Assembly (NCBI GenBank): GCA_958009085.1
Contig: OY253669.1
Coordinates: 1,712,542 to 1,776,541, forward strand
Reading direction: 5' to 3'
Source: Protoeuglena noctilucae
Taxonomy: Eukaryota; Chlorophyta; Pedinophyceae; Marsupiomonadales; Marsupiomonadaceae
DNA: 64,000 nt
Positions within the stretch are counted from its first letter, which is position 1, and every line of letters begins with the position of its first letter. Below are positions 1 to 11,900 of this stretch, one piece after another. The notes beneath the pieces are model-generated. The model was given only the letters and a program-made list of their open reading frames with translations. It searched no databases and was not told where the DNA came from. The position numbers and the translations under genes were made by a program.

Positions 1-1944
1 GCCCAACGTTGCCCCGGCCCCCCAGCGCCTGCGGACAAACAGGGAGCCAGGCTCAGATGCGCAAGGCGCGCCATGAAGGGGCTGTCGGCGGCACGCTCGC
101 GAGCCCCAGTCGCCTGATTGATGAGGTTGTTCCCGGACGCCCCGCCAGCGAGCGCGTTGATCTGGCCGACCGCCCCGGAACCGGCCCCATTGTTGCCCAC
201 GGCCTGGGAGCCACGGCGTTGGAGATGGCGGGTCAGGTCACGGCGCCGCGGTGCCAGGAAGCCGAGCAGCCCTGCGCATGGCTCAGGGCGCACAGCAGCA
301 GGCGGGCGGGCACTGGAGAGGGTGCCGAGTCGCTGCGACCGCACCTGGTTGATGAGGTTGTTGCCGCCGCCGGTGCCCGTGCCCGTCTTCTTGGGGTCGG
401 TGCTGCCGGAGCCGCCACCCTGCTGTGCGTTGGTCTGGGCAACGGGTGCGCCGCTCGACCCGCCAGAGCCGCTCCCGGAGCCGCTGCCCGACCCCACTCC
501 CGCGCCGCGCACGACCTGCATTACGTGAGCGCGGTGCTGGCTGTCTTGTGACCCTGGCCCAGACGCCCGCGCGGTTGTCTGTGCCGGCACCCACACACGA
601 CGCGCTGGCTCAGCGTGGCACCTGGTTGATGAGGTTGTTGCCACCAGCCCCAGCGCCCGTCTTCTTGGGGTCGGTGGTGCCGGTCCCGCCACCCGCCAGC
701 GCGTTGATCTGCCCCACGGCTCCCAGCCCAAACCCATTGCCCACGGCCTGCGAAACGAAGCTCTGGATCCCGCCTTCAGCATGCATGCCATGCACGGGGT
801 CAGACAGGGGCAACTCCGTGGTCTCCACTGTGTGAAGCCACGGCACTCGCCCGCCTCGACCCATGACATGGCATGCTGGCCGCGGTCGCATGTTGCTGCT
901 GGGGGCGGCGACGCTGGCTCAGCGCGGCACCTGGTTGATGAGGTTGTTGCCACCAGCCCCGGCGCCCGTCTTCTTGGGGTCGGTGGTGCCGTTCCCGCCC
1001 GCCAGCGCGTTGATCTGCCCGATGGGTGCGCCGAACAGGCCGCCCACGACCTGCACCGCACGAACGGCCAGCGGGGCCTCATGCAGCATGCGATGCCGCT
1101 GCCGGCGCCAGAGCTCATGCGCCGAGAGCAGCCTCGACGTACCTGGTTGATGAGGTTGTTGCCACCAGCACCATTTGGTGCCGGGGCCGGGGGCACCTTC
1201 GGAGTCGGAGAGCTCTTGGGCGTGGGCGAGCTCTTGGGCGTGGGCGAGCTCTTGGGCGTGGGCGAGCTCTTGGGCGTGGGCGAGCTCTTGGGCGTGGGAC
1301 CCTGCGCCAGCCGCCGGCTCCTCACGGCCTGCGAGGGGCACGTTACATCACATCCCTGAGGATCCAGGCTCCCGGAGAGTAAGGGATGGTTGCTCCCGCA
1401 GTCGAGGTGTACAGCCCTGGGGGCTTTGTGCATCAGCCATGCATGGAAAGGTCGCAGGCACAGCGCCGGGCCCCAGCAGCACCGGCATGCACGGTGCATC
1501 CCGCCGCAGCTGCTCCGCGTCACCTGCTCCCCGAGGTCGACCTCAATGTCCGGGAAGGCACCGGAGACCGCCGATAGCTGCCGAGGCTGCAGGGCCTGCG
1601 GGGCATGACCACGGAAACTCGGGGTATGGATCCAGGCCAGGATGCGAGGCCAGCGGCTCACCGCAGCTCCCTAGCCCGCTTGAAGTGTGCGTGGAGGGTG
1701 CCGGGCCTCGGCATGGGCATCGATGCACCGGCGGACCGCACAGAAGCCATACACTCACCTGATCATGCGGGAGGATGTTTGCTTGGGCTGCGGGCACGGG
1801 GGAGAGGGGAGGGCATGTCGATGGCAGAATGTGCTTTGCACACCTCGTGGAATGCGGGGCCGTGCTGGAGGACTCACCGGCCGCCCGCGATGCGCTGACC
1901 GCGAGCAGCAGCAGGGCTGCCACAGTGCAGATGGCCTTCTGCAT
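1..1944 (-). CDS. Secreted [13 protein letters not shown]-module protein, copy A (3' end outside window)
   Basis: Exons on the minus strand at 1944-1878, 1787-1759, 1595-1524, 1328-1143, 1050-931, 747-622, 515-345, 203-114 and 28-1; the last is cut by the window edge. It mirrors copy C at 13735-15719 (coordinates sum to 15679) with only a few differences. The first exon encodes a signal peptide (MQKAICTVAALLLLAVSAS, then RAAG). A Lys/Ser/Pro spacer of repeated PTPKSS follows, then phase-0 exons each carrying one module: a GQINALAGG core, usually a TDPKKTG linker, and an ending GNNLINQ at the donor. The intron after exon 8 begins with GC. Exported structural role is inferred from signal peptide and composition. 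No family recognised. Confidence 0.8.
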
Positions 1945-1984
1945 GTCCGCGTCGCGACGTGGGATGCGGAGGGACCGTGTGTGC

Positions 1985-2040
1985 GGAAATGATGTCACCA
2001 GTGCACACTTAAGCTCATGGCAGCTATGACGTCACTGCAC
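1985..2040 (-). promoter_or_regulatory. Promoter of copy A with CRE/bZIP-like sites
   Basis: Mirror of the region upstream of copy C. A perfect TGACGTCA lies at 2027-2034 and a TGACATCA variant at 1990-1997, 45-90 bases before the start codon. TGACGTCA is the palindromic CRE bound by bZIP factors; binding here is inferred. Confidence 0.5.
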
Positions 2041-2555
2041 ACGCAGCGGCAGCGCTGCCATGTGGAGGTAGCATGGCGCAGCCAACCATGGCTCGCTGCA
2101 GCGACGGCAGGCCGCGCCGGGGCCGAGCTGCGGGTCAACGCATCGGGACGTTATCAAGAGGCGCGACGGGCACGGTGGCTCTCGCATGCCGGCGTGGGAG
2201 GAGTCGGACGAAGGTGCCGCTGGCGCCATCTCCCGGCAGTCTTCCGCGCCGCGCATGCGACACAGAAACGGAGGTCGCCTTGGCGATCTGCTCGAGATGC
2301 TCAGTCGCTATGGTTGGCGGTGGCTCCGGGGGCCGCTTGGGCGGGCCGAGCCGTGCACTTGCTGGTCAGGTCGTGGCAGCAGGTCCAGCAGCAACGGGCC
2401 TTACGGGCGCAGTGATGGCATCACTGGTGGCTTAGCTATTATTAAGCCGTTAGGGCTGCGAGTACCGGGCTGAGCACCGCGCCTGCTCCATTGCCGGAGC
2501 CAGCGCTGCATTCAAACACTTCACTCGTCTGCGGCGCTGACAGCCATACAGAATC

Positions 2556-3343
2556 CTATTCTCCCCGGACCGAATCGCGCCCCAGCGCCTCGTCAATCAC
2601 GCGCTCCAGCGCGCCACACAAGGCATCAACGCGCTGGATGACGGCTCGCCTGGCTTCCCTGGCGCTGCCCTGCAGGCCCTCCATGGCATCCATCTCAAGA
2701 ACCTTGCGCTCCAGCATCTCCCGGGCCTCACGCGCCCGCTGCAGGAAGGGCGGCCGGGGGCCGGGAGGCTCCGCCGCTATCGAGACAGGCTCCGGCCCCG
2801 GCGCCCTCGCCTCCTCGACCATCGCCTCGACCTCGCGCCCCCAGCGATCGACGGATGACCGAATTTCTTCGATGCGCTCCTCGGCGTTCCTCGGCGCGGG
2901 CGCTGCGCCAGGGGTCGGGTCGGCGTCCGAAGGCCCCGCCAGGGCCAGCAGCTTCTGCCCGCTGCGAACCCCCGAGGTCGCCAGCGGAGCTTGAGGATCA
3001 CGCACACGGCCCCGAAAGATGACCTGCACACGGTCCTGCGATGGTCCACGCGACCGAAAAGCTTGCAATGCGCCCAGCGGCCACGCTGCGCTCCCTGACG
3101 CCGCGCTGCGCCTCACGCTGGGCACGCCCGCTGCTTGGGAGAGCTTCTCCGTGACATCGCGAAAGGTCCCCTCGATTGGCAGCTGCGGCAGGGCACGAAC
3201 CGAGGGTCGTGGACGTGGCGTGCGATCCCGCGACAATTGCGAGCGCCGCATGTCCAGGGAAGACCAGGCGCGCAATAGAAAGCCCTCACCTGAAGGTCAT
3301 AGCTCTTTCCCTCGAAGGAGACCTTGAGCTCCATCGTCGCCAT
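2556..3343 (-). CDS. BAG-domain co-chaperone with N-terminal ubiquitin-like domain
   Basis: Three phase-0 exons (3343-3290, 3182-3117, 3035-2556) give 199 residues. The first ~75 residues form a ubiquitin-like fold: MELKVSFEGKSYDLQ, then LPIEGTFRDVTEKL, then VQVIFRGR and GQKLLALA. The C-terminal ~110 residues are a charged helical BAG domain, starting EERIEEIRSSVDRWGREVEA and ending in helices around ALCGALERVIDEAL. BAG proteins bind the Hsp70 ATPase domain and promote nucleotide exchange; UBL-BAG architecture is typical of the plant BAG1-4 group. The second intron has no in-frame stop, so unspliced reading inserts 27 codons. A second Met at residue 4 could also start translation. Its promoter is the 486-base gap before RanBP1. 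Confidence 0.85.
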
Positions 3344-3829
3344 CCCGCCCCCTGCAACAGAGTGAGACTGCTGGAGTGATCGCCGGCGCTGACAGGCTGT
3401 ACGAAGCCTGGGATCCCACCTCCGAACTCTGTGACTCCATATGACACTGCAACGACCATCCAGTGCGCCCCTCGCGGCGGCCCAATCACCACTCGCAGCC
3501 TGGCCCATCCCTTGGCGCCCGCTCGTCCCGCCGGCACGCCACCGGCCTGTCCTCGTAGCCGCTTTACAAAGTCAACCTCGCGGTGGGCCGAAACTCGCAG
3601 GGCCTCGGGGCCTCTCGGAACGGCAGCACTCCACGCACTTCACCTAGCACGATGCACACGGAGGGAGACAGCGCAGCGGCTATCTGTGGCGGCAGGGCCA
3701 CTTCTCAAACCCAACCACGACGGACTAGACTTTTCATGGTCCACGTTCTCACTCCCAGATGTTTTTTTTTGCCAGATTCAAGCGCGTGCAGCCCGAGCTT
3801 CTCATGCATTCAAAGACAAGGATGCAATC
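3344..3829. other. Intergenic gap between BAG and RanBP1 genes
   Basis: 486 bases between two minus-strand genes; must hold the RanBP1 3' UTR and the BAG promoter. Contains a T8 run near 3763. No further feature seen. Confidence 0.5.
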
Positions 3830-5680
3830 CTACTTGCCGTCCTCGCCAGCAACAGCAGCGCTTTCCAGCTGCGGACAAGAAAGGTGACGACTTTCAGCTC
3901 GCCCTGCAGCCTGCACCAGTCAACCATGCCCTGTACGGTCTTTGCCCCACCTTGGACGCCAGCTCGTCCGCATCCTTCCCAGCCTCCTTCTCCGACTCAG
4001 CAGCACCGGCCTCGCCATCCGCGCCCGCGGCTCCGCCCCCCAACAGCTCCCCGTTGGCCTGTGTATGGGGCCAGCCAGCAGCCGCTCCTCGCCCATCCAG
4101 GCATGCCCAAACCCGACCGACCTGCAGTGACACGCGCTTCAGCATTCAACCCTCCAACCCCTCACCTCAGCCGCCTTCTCAAAGGCCGTCTTGAACTCAG
4201 CTGCCTTCTCCTCGCTCCCAAACCGCACGCAGAACATCTCCGGCTTGAGCTCCCCCTCCGCAAAGTCTGCAGAGAAAGCGACTTCCTCTCGCAAGCCGAC
4301 AACACGGCCGCTCCAGCCACACAGAGCCACACGCGGCGCCCTCTCCTCCACGAACCAATCACCACACCAGCCCCGCCCTTCTCACCCATCGTGCGGTAAA
4401 CCCACGCCTTGCTTGACCCCGCGTGCTCCTGCAGCTCGGTTTTGGGCATCACGATGTGGTTGGCTCGGATCTTGAACGTCTGCGGTCGACGGGCGGGGTG
4501 CAGTCGCGTCGCACGTGTGTTCTGGGCACGGGCGCTTCCTCACTATTGCCGCCCCTGCCCACCATCCCCCCACCACCCCTCGCCTTCTCCTGCCGCATGA
4601 GCAGCCGCGTCTTGCCGGACTCCCGATGCCGCAGCAGCTTGACCGGCCCCACCCCACGCTCCTTCCACTCGTTGCTGTCCAGGTCAAAACGGTACAGCTT
4701 GCACTTCAGCTCTAGCATGAGCTCCTCGTCCTCCTCGCCCGTCTGCGACACGCGAACGGCCAGAACGCAGAGACATTGGACTTCCGCAACAGCACTCAGC
4801 TTCCCTCGCCGTCCCTGACCTCCCGACGGGCAGCGTCACCTTGGTCTCCACCTCCTGCAGCTGCACCACGGGCTTGAACTCCGCTTTGCACTCCTCCTCC
4901 GCATTCTCCTCGCCTTCGCCGTGGTCCTCCCCCTCGCCCGCGTCGTGCTCGGGCGCCTGCGGATGCGGCGCACACTACGTGGCGCGCACGGGCGCTTAGG
5001 GCGCGGCCCGCGTGGTCGCCGCAGAGATGCGCATTGGCTGCATGTTGAGATCGTTGTAAAGAGCACGGAGAGCGATCCGTGCGCGGCGAACGGGGCGTGT
5101 CGGCGGCGGAGGGCCCTGCGTCGCGACGATGGCGACCGGCTCACCTTGGGCGCCGCGCCGGCCGCGCCGCCCGATGCCGCGAACGCCGCAAAGCCCGACC
5201 CGGACCCCAGTGAGAATCCCTGCCCAAAAACGAAGGCGGGCGCCTGCGGAGGGAGGCGCCAGGGAGGCATCGGCGCCCCGCACTCGGCATCTCTGGGCGT
5301 TCGCGACCTGCCGGGGCCCGAGCCGGCCCGCAACGTGAGGCTTGGCGAGGACCTCCGCCATCGTCCCGTCGCGACGCTCTGATTCAGGGGCACCTCAACG
5401 AGCGAGGCGCACGGGTCCGAGGGCGTGCGCGGGGATCTCGGGCACAGTGGCTGCATCGTCAGCATTCCACGCGCGTATCTTGCATCGAGACGCGAGGCCA
5501 CGAGGCCGGAGATCCAAGGCGGGCGGGCGAAATTCTCCCCAGAGGCGCCCCCCGGTCCCCGGGACCGCCAGCGACAGCGCCGGGCCGTGCCGCGTCGTGC
5601 GCCAGTTCTTTCGACAAACAAGCGATCTGCTCGCGCCACGTCATCACCTTCTCAGCCGGCTTCTCCTCCCCGCCCGACAT
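3830..5680 (-). CDS. RANBP1: Ran-binding protein 1 with an FG-type N-terminal segment
   Basis: Eight exons in continuous frame (5680-5648, 5243-5145, 4956-4840, 4742-4584, 4479-4386, 4266-4166, 4058-3951, 3868-3830) give 249 residues. The RanBD runs about 70-190: TGEEDEELMLELKCKLYRFD, then GVGPVKLLRHRESGKTRLLM, KIRANHIVMP, KAWVY and FCVRFGSEEKAAEFKTAF. Residues 12-44 are FG/Gly/Ala-rich (FVFGQGFSLGSGSGFAAFAA) and recall RanBP3/Yrb2 more than plain RanBP1. An acidic stretch precedes the RanBD. RanBP1 stimulates RanGAP and releases RanGTP from transport receptors in the cytoplasm. The intron after the fourth exon starts with GC (4583). An extra small exon between the first two cannot be excluded. 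Confidence 0.9.
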
Positions 5681-6082
5681 GATGCTCCTGGAGGACAAGC
5701 AGCAGAGATTCCAAGCGGAAACGATGCTCCTTGCACTCAAGGCAGCGCAGAGTGACGCTGGGCGGTGGGCGCGCCGACAATCTGGCCACAAGGGGCTCTC
5801 TCGGTTCAAGTTGCGCTGGCACATGTGCGGCGTGTAAGACCGGGGGGAGCCGTCAGGCGACTCCTGCGCGCCAACAGGACGGCAATCGCTCGGGCGAAAG
5901 GCGACGCGGTCCCCTCGACGGCGCCTCCGGGACTCCAGCGGCGCGGTGGCCACGCCGTGTCGTTAAGCTGCAACTCCGTCCCTCCCAGCCCGGCCGAACG
6001 ACTCAAATCAGTCGCTGAGGTCCACTGCCGTGACGCGGCTGGGTACGGAGGCCTCGCGCCCCCGTGAGCGACCTGCATCGCA
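5681..6082. promoter_or_regulatory. Bidirectional promoter region, RanBP1 / IFT38
   Basis: 402 bases between divergent start codons. Not resolved into individual elements; shared promoter is inferred from spacing. Confidence 0.45.
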
Positions 6083-8568
6083 ATGTCGTACCGAGAGGTT
6101 CGAAGTGAGCGTGGCGAAGGGGCGACCGTGGACACCTTGACGTTCTGACGCAGCTTATCCGTCCTTTGCGAGACTGATGGGTTCGTGACTCGCGCCACGT
6201 GGGTGGGATGATCTTTGTCGGTTTTCGCTCCCTTCCTGCCGCTCCCGTGCCCCGTGCGGGTCTCCTCGGGCCGCATGCGCATGGCTACTCTTCTTCTAAC
6301 ACAAACCCATTTATCTCCGGGCCTGGGGGCGCTTGGCTGGCGCCCCTGTTGGAACGAGGAGCTTGTGCATGTGCGCAGGCTTCTGCGAGATCATGCGGAC
6401 GCTGGGGTACCCGCGAATCATCTCTATGGAAAATTTCCGAGAGCCCAACTTCCCCTTGGTGGCCGATTGTCTCGAGTGGCTCGTTCGGAGGTACGACCAG
6501 GTAATTGCGGCGTCCCGGCACTTGCCGAGCGTTCACGCACTCGCTGAGCGATGGGAAGCCCATAACACGAGGCAGGCGCGTGCCGGCAGCTTCCATGGGC
6601 GCAGCGGACATCTCTCTTTCGCAGGGGGTAGTGATTGCCGCCGACATTGACACGGCGTCCGACCGCGTGCTTTTTCTCCAAACCATCGACCGGACCATGT
6701 TCGCCAAGGCCCGCATCAAGCTCAACCTGCGGAAACTTTACACGGGTGCGCAACTCGGCTCTGCGCGCCACCTCCCCGCGCCGCTGGCCCCCTGCCCAGC
6801 TGATGACGCATGCGTCGCCTGACCCCTGCAGCCGACGGCCACGCGGTGCGCGAGCTGCTCAAGGTCGCGAGACTCCTCTTCGACGCCAACCGCTCCGCGG
6901 ACACTGCCGACCCGGCGGGAGACGTGGACGGGGGGGTGGTGTCCTCGGCCTTGCCGGCCGACGCTGCGCAAATGCGCACGGTGCGTGGGCGGGCGTCGGC
7001 GCGCGCGTAGTCGCACTTTGCGCCGCAAGCTGTGGCGCGGCACGCCCCTCGCGACGCCTGACGGCCCCCCGTCCGCCTGTGCCGCGCAGGTGCGGGAGCT
7101 GGCGGCCGAGGTACAGGCGGTGGGCAACCTGCTGCAGGAGGCCCTGCTCCGGGAGGGGGAGATGAGCCGCGCGCGGGCTCGCGCGTTTGCCACAGACACG
7201 CAGGTGGTGCAGGATCAGCTGCGCGAGGCGGTGCAGGGGGTGCGTGGGTCGGCGCACAACATGGAGGCGCAGGCGGATCAGATGGACAAGGAGCGGAGGG
7301 CGTTGGAGGGCAAGATGCGCAAGCGCGCGGACGAACTGGAGCGACAGAGGCAGAGGTGAGACTCCTGTCCGAAACAGGCGGGTAGTGCGGCCGACGGGGG
7401 CGGTCTTGCGCCGGTGTCGCTGCGCGGCCGTGGCCTGGGGCAGCGCCGGAGGCCTCGCCGCATCGCGCCCTCTCCTCCTCTCCCCAGACTGGTGGCAGTG
7501 CAGGGCGTGCGCCCCGCCTACATGGCCGAGTACGAGCGCCTGATGGAGCAGCTGCAGGCGCTGTTTGCCGAGTATCTGGAGCGGCACCGCAACCTGGAGT
7601 ATCTGCAGCGGCGGCTGGAGAGCCTGGAGGCCAAGGAGCAGCGGGAGGCGGAGGAGGACGAGAGGAGGATGCGGAAGGCACAGGTGAGAGGAGGGATGCA
7701 CAAGGCGGGATTGTTGTGGTGCCTTGTCGCATGGCAGTGTATGGGGGTGCAAGGGTGGGCCGGGCGGCACGGCGGTTGAGCGCCGGCGCAGTAGAAGGAC
7801 GCGTTGCGGGTTGTCGGGCATTCCTGGCCACGCATCCTCGAAAGTCTCTCTCGCCCCCGTCGCAGGCCAAGATGCAGCGGGAGATGGAGGGCGTGCTTGG
7901 CGGCAACCATGAGGTGGACGACTCGGGGCTGGACTCCATGGAGTCAGGGGACATTGAGTTCAGCAACGACGGAGATTCGGACGGGCGAGGGGCGGGGAGG
8001 GACACGCTCAAGCGGCCCACGCAGCCGGACAGGCGAGGGACTGGGGCGTGGGGCTCAGTGTCCCAGCCACTGCTGCTGCTCGCGCTGCAGGTCCGCCGCT
8101 GCTCTGTCTCTTCTGATGCCAAGGCTGGGCCTGAGGCGCCGCGACGCCACCCCGGCCGCTCGCTGCAGGGGTGCGCGCCGGCAGGCGACGGGTGGTGCGC
8201 CCCCACCGGGTGCAGGCGGGGGGCGCCAGGTGGGCAACCTGTCCCCCGGAGCTGCGGCGGACGACGACGACTCGCTGTCGGGATCGGGGCTGTCCGACGA
8301 CGACGGATCGGCCAGCGGCGGGGTGTCCTTCGGGAGCGAGGTGGAGGCAACAGGCATGGGCAAGGTGGGGCATGAGAGCTCGTGGGATTAAAATGCTTGT
8401 CGATGCCCGCGGCGAGCTTGCTGTTACGCCACCTCCGCCTCGCCGCCCCAGGACCGCCTCAGGGCCAATGCCGGGGGCCTGCTGGGCATGGATGAGGACG
8501 GGGACCTCCTTGGCGGAGACGGCGACGCGGGCATCTACGAGGATACCGAGTCCAGTGGGGACTTTTAG
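6083..8568 (+). CDS. IFT38: Intraflagellar transport protein IFT38 (CLUAP1 / DYF-3 / qilin)
   Basis: Nine exons: 6083-6104, 6379-6500, 6625-6745, 6832-6980, 7090-7355, 7488-7683, 7865 to about 8090, one ending 8364, and 8452-8568. The 7-codon first exon splices to give [20 protein letters not shown], the diagnostic start of the CLUAP1 calponin-homology-like domain, followed by [20 protein letters not shown]. Then come [20 protein letters not shown] and the central coiled coil (about residues 145-290), rich in Glu/Arg/Gln. The C-terminus is acidic and Ser/Asp/Gly-rich, ending [12 protein letters not shown]38 belongs to the IFT-B2 complex carrying cargo along the axoneme. The exon 7/8 boundaries are the least certain part. 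This gene shows the organism builds a cilium or flagellum. Confidence 0.93.
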
Positions 8569-8698
8569 CCATCTTTGCGCACTGCTTGTAATTTCAGCTA
8601 GGAGCGCGGCGAGAGTTTTAAAATCTGGCATTGCCACTTGCTGTTTCACCTGGTGCGGCCTCCTCAGGCGCGGTCGCGGTGTCAGGCGATCGCATAGA

Positions 8699-8885
8699 TT
8701 CCTCCGTGAGCTCGTCGGCGCCCCGCTGTGGCAGGCGCAAGCCGCAGCGGAGGCTGCAGTGGGACCCATGCCAGCCCACTGCACGCCGTGCCTGCGCTCC
8801 CATGCAAGCGACGTCACCGTGGGAGTGACGTCATGCGATTTTGGGGCTTAAAAGCCAGGTGAGGGGCCTCTCCCAGGCAGAGTTC
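8699..8885 (+). promoter_or_regulatory. Promoter of gene B with paired CRE-like sites, shared with gene D
   Basis: Almost identical to 16208-16394 (offset 7509). Contains a GACGTCAC half-palindrome near 8810, a perfect TGACGTCA at 8826-8833 and a TATA-like cttaaaag at about 8847-8854, ~70 bases before the start codon. The rest of the 355-base gap after IFT38 holds that gene's 3' UTR, with TGTAA at about 8586. Confidence 0.6.
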
Positions 8886-8923
8886 GGGCCGCCCCCGGCT
8901 TTGGAGGCCCTACCTGCCCGTGC

Positions 8924-11900
8924 ATGGGAGCTCGTCGCCGCGGCGTCGCTGCGGCGGCGTTGATTATCGCCGCGGGCCTCTTCTCGCAGACTCTGGCCTG
9001 GGCGCCGTCCTGCCTCGACCATGCGGCCGGCCACAAGTGCCTGTACCAGGTGCAGAGAGTGCATGCAGCTTGCTTTGTGGCAGATGGCTGCGCGCGCGCT
9101 CCGTAAGCCACGGCGAGATTCGGGTCCGCATCCCAACACTGATGCCAAAGTTGGCAACATTGCCGCAAACCAAACAATAATTACAACAATAATTCCGCTT
9201 TGCAGGCCGGGGGCATCGTGACGGATGTCCATGCGCTGGCGGGATCGACCTTGACCAGCCAGGCCATCGTCGGCCGGCGGCTGGCAGATGACAGAACCCC
9301 CAGCCCGCCTCCGCCGAGCCCTCCGGGACCGCCGGGCCCCACCGGTCCCTCTGGTCCCCCCGGTCCGCCTGGTCCGCCTGGTCCGACGAGCCCCCCGGGT
9401 CCGCCAGGCCCCACTGGTCCCTCCGGTCCCCCCGGTCCGTCGGGTCCGCCGAGCCCCCCGGGTCCGCCGGGACCCAGCGGTCCTGAAGGGCCCCCTGGTC
9501 CGTCTGGTCCGCCGAGCCCCCCGGGTCCGCCGGGACCCAGCGGTCCTGAAGGGCCCCCTGGTCCGTCTGGTCCGCCGAGCCCCCCAGGTCCACCGGGCCC
9601 CAGCGGTCCTCCCGGCCCCAGCGGCCCCTCCGGTCCTGAAGGCCCCCCAGGTCCGTCGGGTCCGCCGAGCCCCCCGGGTCCGCCGGGACCCAGCGGTCCT
9701 GAAGGGCCCCCTGGTCCGTCTGGTCCGCCGAGCCCCCCAGGTCCGCCGGGCCCCAGCGGTCCTCCTGGCCCCAGCGGGCCCTCCGGTCCCGAGGGCCCCC
9801 CTGGTCCGTCGGGTCCGCCGAGCCCCCCGGGTCCGCCGGGACCCAGCGGTCCTGAAGGGCCCCCTGGTCCGTCTGGTCCGCCGAGCCCCCCAGGTCCGCC
9901 GGGCCCCAGCGGTCCTGAAGGGCCCCCTGGTCCGTCTGGTCCGCCGAGCCCCCCAGGTCCGCCGGGCCCCAGCGGTCCTCCTGGCCCCAGCGGCCCCTCC
10001 GGTCCCGAGGGCCCCCCTGGTCCATCTGGTCCGCCGAGCCCCCCGGGTCCGCCGGGCCCCAGCGGTCCTCCCGGCCCCAGTGGGCCCTCCGGTCCCGAGG
10101 GCCCCCCTGGTCCATCGGGTCCGCCGAGCCCCCCGGGTCCTCCAGGCCCCAGCGGCCCGTCCGGTCCCCCTGGCCCCTCTGGTCCCTCCGGTCCCGAGGG
10201 CCCCCCTGGTCCATCTGGTCCGCCGAGCCCCCCGGGTCCTCCTGGCCCCAGCGGCCCGTCCGGTCCCCCTGGCCCCAGCGGTCCCTCTGGTCCTCCGGGC
10301 CCCAGCGGCCCGTCTGGCCCCGAGGGCCCCCCTGGTCCGTCGGGTCCGCCAAGCCCCCCAGGTCCGCCGGGCCCCAGTGGCCCTTCTGGCCCCCCGGGCC
10401 CTACTGGCCCTTCTGGTCCTCCAGGCCCTGGTGGCCCCTCCGGTCCCGGAGGGCCCCCTGGTCCGTCTGGTCCGCCGAGCCCCCCTGGCCCGTCGGGTCC
10501 CTCCGGCCCACCGAGCCCGCCGGGTCCGCCTGGTCCGTCGGGTCCTTCCGGGCCCCCTGGTCCGCCTGGTTCCCCGAGCCCCCCAGGTCCCCCGGGTCCA
10601 CCTGGCCCGGCCGGTCCCCCGAGCCCTCCGGGTCCGCCGGGTCCTGGCGGCCCCTCCGGTCCCCCGGGCCCCAGTGGTCCCTCCGGTCCCCCGGGTCCCA
10701 GCGGCCCCTCCGGTCCTCCCGGCCCCGGCGGCCCCACGGGCCCGTCGGGTCCGCCGAGCCCCCCGGGTCCCCCGGGCCCTCCTGGTCCGTCTGGTCCGCC
10801 TAGCCCCCCGGGCCCTCCCGGCCCCCCTGGCCCGTCGGGTCCTTCTGGTCCCCCGAGCCCGCCGGGTCCCCCGGGCCCCTCCGGTCCCGAAGGGCCCCCT
10901 GGTCCGTCGGGTCCTCCGAGCCCCCCAGGTCCCCCGGGTCCACCTGGCCCGGCCGGCCCCCCGAGCCCCCCGGGTCCGCCGGGTCCTGGCGGCCCCTCCG
11001 GTCCCCCGGGCCCCAGTGGTCCCTCCGGTTCCCCGGGTCCCAGCGGTCCCTCCGGTCCTCCTGGCCCTGGCGGCCCCACGGGCCCGTCGGGTCCGCCGAG
11101 CCCCCCCGGCCCTCCAGGCCCCACGGGCCCCACGGGCCCTACCGGTCCTCCGGGCCCCACTGGTCCGTCGAGCCCTCCGGGTCCTCCGGGCCCCACGGGT
11201 CCGACGGGCCCCACAGGTCCCTCCGGCCCACCGAGTCCCCCCGGCCCCTCCGGTCCCCCGGGTCCCAACGGTCCTCCGGGCCCGTCCGGTCCCAACGGCC
11301 CGCCCGGTCCGTCGGGCCCGACTGGCCCCAACGGTCCCCCTGGCCCCACGGGCCCCACGGGCCCGACGAGTCCCCCGGGTCCCACGGGCCCCCCCGGCCC
11401 CACTGGTCCGTCTGGTCCGACCGGGCCCTCTGGGCCTAACGGTCCCCCGGGTCCCTCTGGTCCCAACGGCCCCCCAGGTCCCAACGGGCCCTCGGGTCCC
11501 TCGGGCCCACCCGGCCCCAACGGTCCCAACGGTCCCAACGGTCCCCCCGGCCCCACGGGCCCCTCGGGTCCTACGGGCCCCAGCGGTCCGTCGGGTCCCT
11601 CGGGTCCCAACGGCCCTCCGGGTCCCTCGGGTCCCAACGGCCCCGCCGGCCCCCCCGGCCCCACGGGTCCGACGGGCCCCGCGAGCCCCCCTGGTCCTCC
11701 GGGTCCCCCGGGTCCCCCTGGCCCTCCCGGTCCGACCCCTCCGCCCCCTCCGCCGACCCCGACTCCCAAGACCCCCCCGGGCCCCAAGAGCCCCCCCAAG
11801 AACCCGCCCGCCCCTGCCCCTGGCGGCAACAACCTCATCAACCAGGTACGGATGCGGAGGCTCTGGATGTCGCCGAGCTTCATCGCGCCTTGACTGCCGC

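Larger units (their letters stand above)
1..2361. repeat. Left arm of 2.36 kb near-identical inverted repeat
   Basis: Matches the reverse complement of 13318-15678 with no indels where I checked; base x pairs with 15679-x. I noticed only about three substitutions. Similarity stops sharply at 2361/13318. The arm holds gene A, its promoter and ~300 bases upstream. It may continue left of the window. Confidence 0.93.
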
